64,000 nt of DNA from Erythroxylum novogranatense (taxonomy: Eukaryota; Streptophyta; Magnoliopsida; Malpighiales; Erythroxylaceae): positions 248,001 to 312,000 of the forward strand of contig CM057229.1 in NCBI GenBank assembly GCA_029891385.1. The letters run 5' to 3'. The notes beneath the pieces are model-generated. The model saw only the letters and a program-made list of their open reading frames with translations, ran no database searches and was not told the origin of the DNA. Both the position numbers and the translations under genes were made by a program. Positions 62,480-64,000 of the stretch are shown here, piece after piece. Numbering within the stretch: position 1 is the first letter of the stretch; the number at the start of each line of letters is the position of its first letter.

Positions 62480-64000
62480 ATTTTTTCTGATATTCAATGT
62501 GATATTCCCGAATTGAATGGTGATAACTATAAAATATGGAAAGAGAGAATTCTCCTCCAATTAGGGTGTATGGACATTGATTATGTTATCCGAAAAGATG
62601 AACCACATATACGTACCGAAAGTAGCACTCAGTCTGAAATTGCTCTTTATGAGCGTTGGGAGCGATCTAATCGCCTCAGCATGATGTACATAAAAACTAA
62701 AATTTACCCTAGTATTCGTGGTTCTATTAGAGAGTGTGATCATGTTAGGGACCTATTGAAGGCTATTGATAAACAATTTGAGTCTTCAGATAAGGCCCTA
62801 GCTAGCACCTTAATGACTAAGTTATCATCAATGAAGCTCACAAGTGTTAGAGGTGTGCGTGAGCACATCATGCGAATGAGGGACATTGCGGCTCAACTGA
62901 GGTCTCTTGAGGTTGAAATGTCCGAGTCTTTCCTTGTGCATTACATACTTAATTTTCTTCCACTACAATATGGACCCTTTAAAATCTCTTACAACACACA
63001 TAAGGATAAATGGTCTATCAATAAACTTCTGACCATGTGTGTTCAAGAGGAAGGGAGGCTAGTAATGGAATTGCGTGAAAGTGCACATATAGCAACCGAA
63101 GGAAGGAATAGAGGGCAAGCCAAACAAAAAGGAAAGGGTAAAATACCAGTCTGTACTGAGATCAAAAAGGATTTCAATCCCAAGTGTCGCTTCTGCAAAA
63201 AGAAAGGGCACATAAAGAAGGATTGTGCCAAATTTAAGGCTTGGCTTATAACGAAAGGTATTTCAATCTCACTTGTTTGTTATGAATCTAATATGGTTGA
63301 TGCTTGTCATAATACTTGGTGGATTGATTCTGGTTCTACAATCCATATTTTCAATACCTTGCAGGGCTTTCTAAATCACAGGAAGCCAGGGGATAGTGAA
63401 CAATACATCTATTCAGGCAACAAGATGCGTTCACATGTGGATGCTGTTGGGACATGCAAATTAGTTTTAAATTCTGGTTTTGTTTTGAATTTAGAAAGAA
63501 CATTTTATATTCCAAGTTTCTCAAGAAATTTGATTTCAGTTTCAAGACTTGTACCTATGGGATATTCTTTTAACTTTTCAAATACATCATTTGGTTTGTA
63601 TCATAAATATGATCTTGTTGGAAATGGTACAATGATTGATGGTCTTTTTCTAATTAATTTGCAAGAAAATGTTTTTCATAATACAATGCATGTCCATAGT
63701 AATGCTGGTATTAAAAGATGTGTTATAAATGAACAATCCTCAATGTTATGGCACCGAAGATTGGGACATATTTTCTTTGAAAGCATAAAAAAGCTAGTGA
63801 AAGAAGGAGTACTTAATACTCTAGATTTTACTGATTTTGATGTTTGTGTGGACTGCATAAAGGAAAAGCAGACCAACATGAAAAAGAAAGGTGCTAAGAG
63901 GAGTTCAAACATATTAGAGATCATACATACAGACATTTTGTAGTCCAAAAATGGACTTGTATGGTCAGAAATACTTTATCTCATTTATAGATGATTACTC
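62480..64000 (+). pseudogene. Ty1/copia gag-pol, 5' half, frameshifted; runs off the window
   Basis: The open frame starts after the stop at 62477-62479 and has no ATG at the expected gag start (IPELNGDNYKIWKER). Order: gag (UBN2-type, to about 63090), basic linker, CCHC knuckle CRFCKKKGHIKKDC (about 63185-63226), aspartic protease WWIDSGSTIHI (about 63317-63350; S where A is usual), and the pre-integrase HHCC-type zinc region LWHRRLGH...CVDC (about 63748-63856). At about 63935-63939 a run of four T carries one extra base relative to the family frame. It produces a stop at 63941-63943, and the integrase core continues in another frame to the window end. Protease and integrase before RT defines Ty1/copia. 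Confidence 0.88.

Overview
The window looks like nuclear DNA of a flowering plant, probably a eudicot. Its genes have many short exons with GT/AG introns, the intergenic DNA is AT-rich, and there are nested LTR retrotransposons, a CACTA transposon remnant and several LINE remnants. The gene families are plant-specific or plant-type: chloroplast GAPDH subunit B, a clade PP2C, HMGB, GT92, RLCK-VII kinases and NPC1. No species can be named from the sequence alone.

Layout. 1-5211 is a decayed short-LTR Ty3 chromovirus (Reina-like), apparently sitting in the last intron of a gene whose terminal exon is 5373-5507. GAPB follows (6377-8538, nine exons). Downstream of it lie a 71-bp-period array carrying AAACGACGTCGTTT-type palindromes (8833-9265) and a 155-bp direct duplication. 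9.6-29.9 kb is a transposon graveyard. A Tat/Athila-type LTR (about 12836-25570) is split by a complete 10.2-kb Tekay-type element (14163-24393) with a perfect 5-bp target duplication. Next comes a CACTA remnant (about 26.4-28.87 kb) that contains a LINE RNase H fragment.

30.5-60.1 kb is gene-rich: a PP2C phosphatase, an HMG-box protein, a GT92 glycosyltransferase (minus strand), two RLCK-VII kinases of different subgroups (PBL5/6-like and PIX13-like) with duplicated 3' flanks, and a 37-exon NPC1 sterol transporter. Just upstream of NPC1 is a scrambled, partly inverted copy of NPC1 exons 9-10 interrupted by a TRIM element. The right edge holds another LINE RNase H fragment and the 5' half of a Ty1/copia element.

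Exon structures were built by hand. Every proposed splice junction keeps frame, and predicted protein lengths are: GAPB 453 aa, PP2C 386, HMGB 143, GT92 615, kinases 395 and 413, NPC1 1239. The genes do not form one pathway. They are ordinary single-copy plant genes, and the unusual content is in the repeats between them. The observations most worth checking are the scrambled NPC1 copy with inverted arms, the duplicated kinase flanks with a hairpin, the odd CTG/TCG-type divergence between the two Tekay LTRs, and the palindromic minisatellite beside GAPB.
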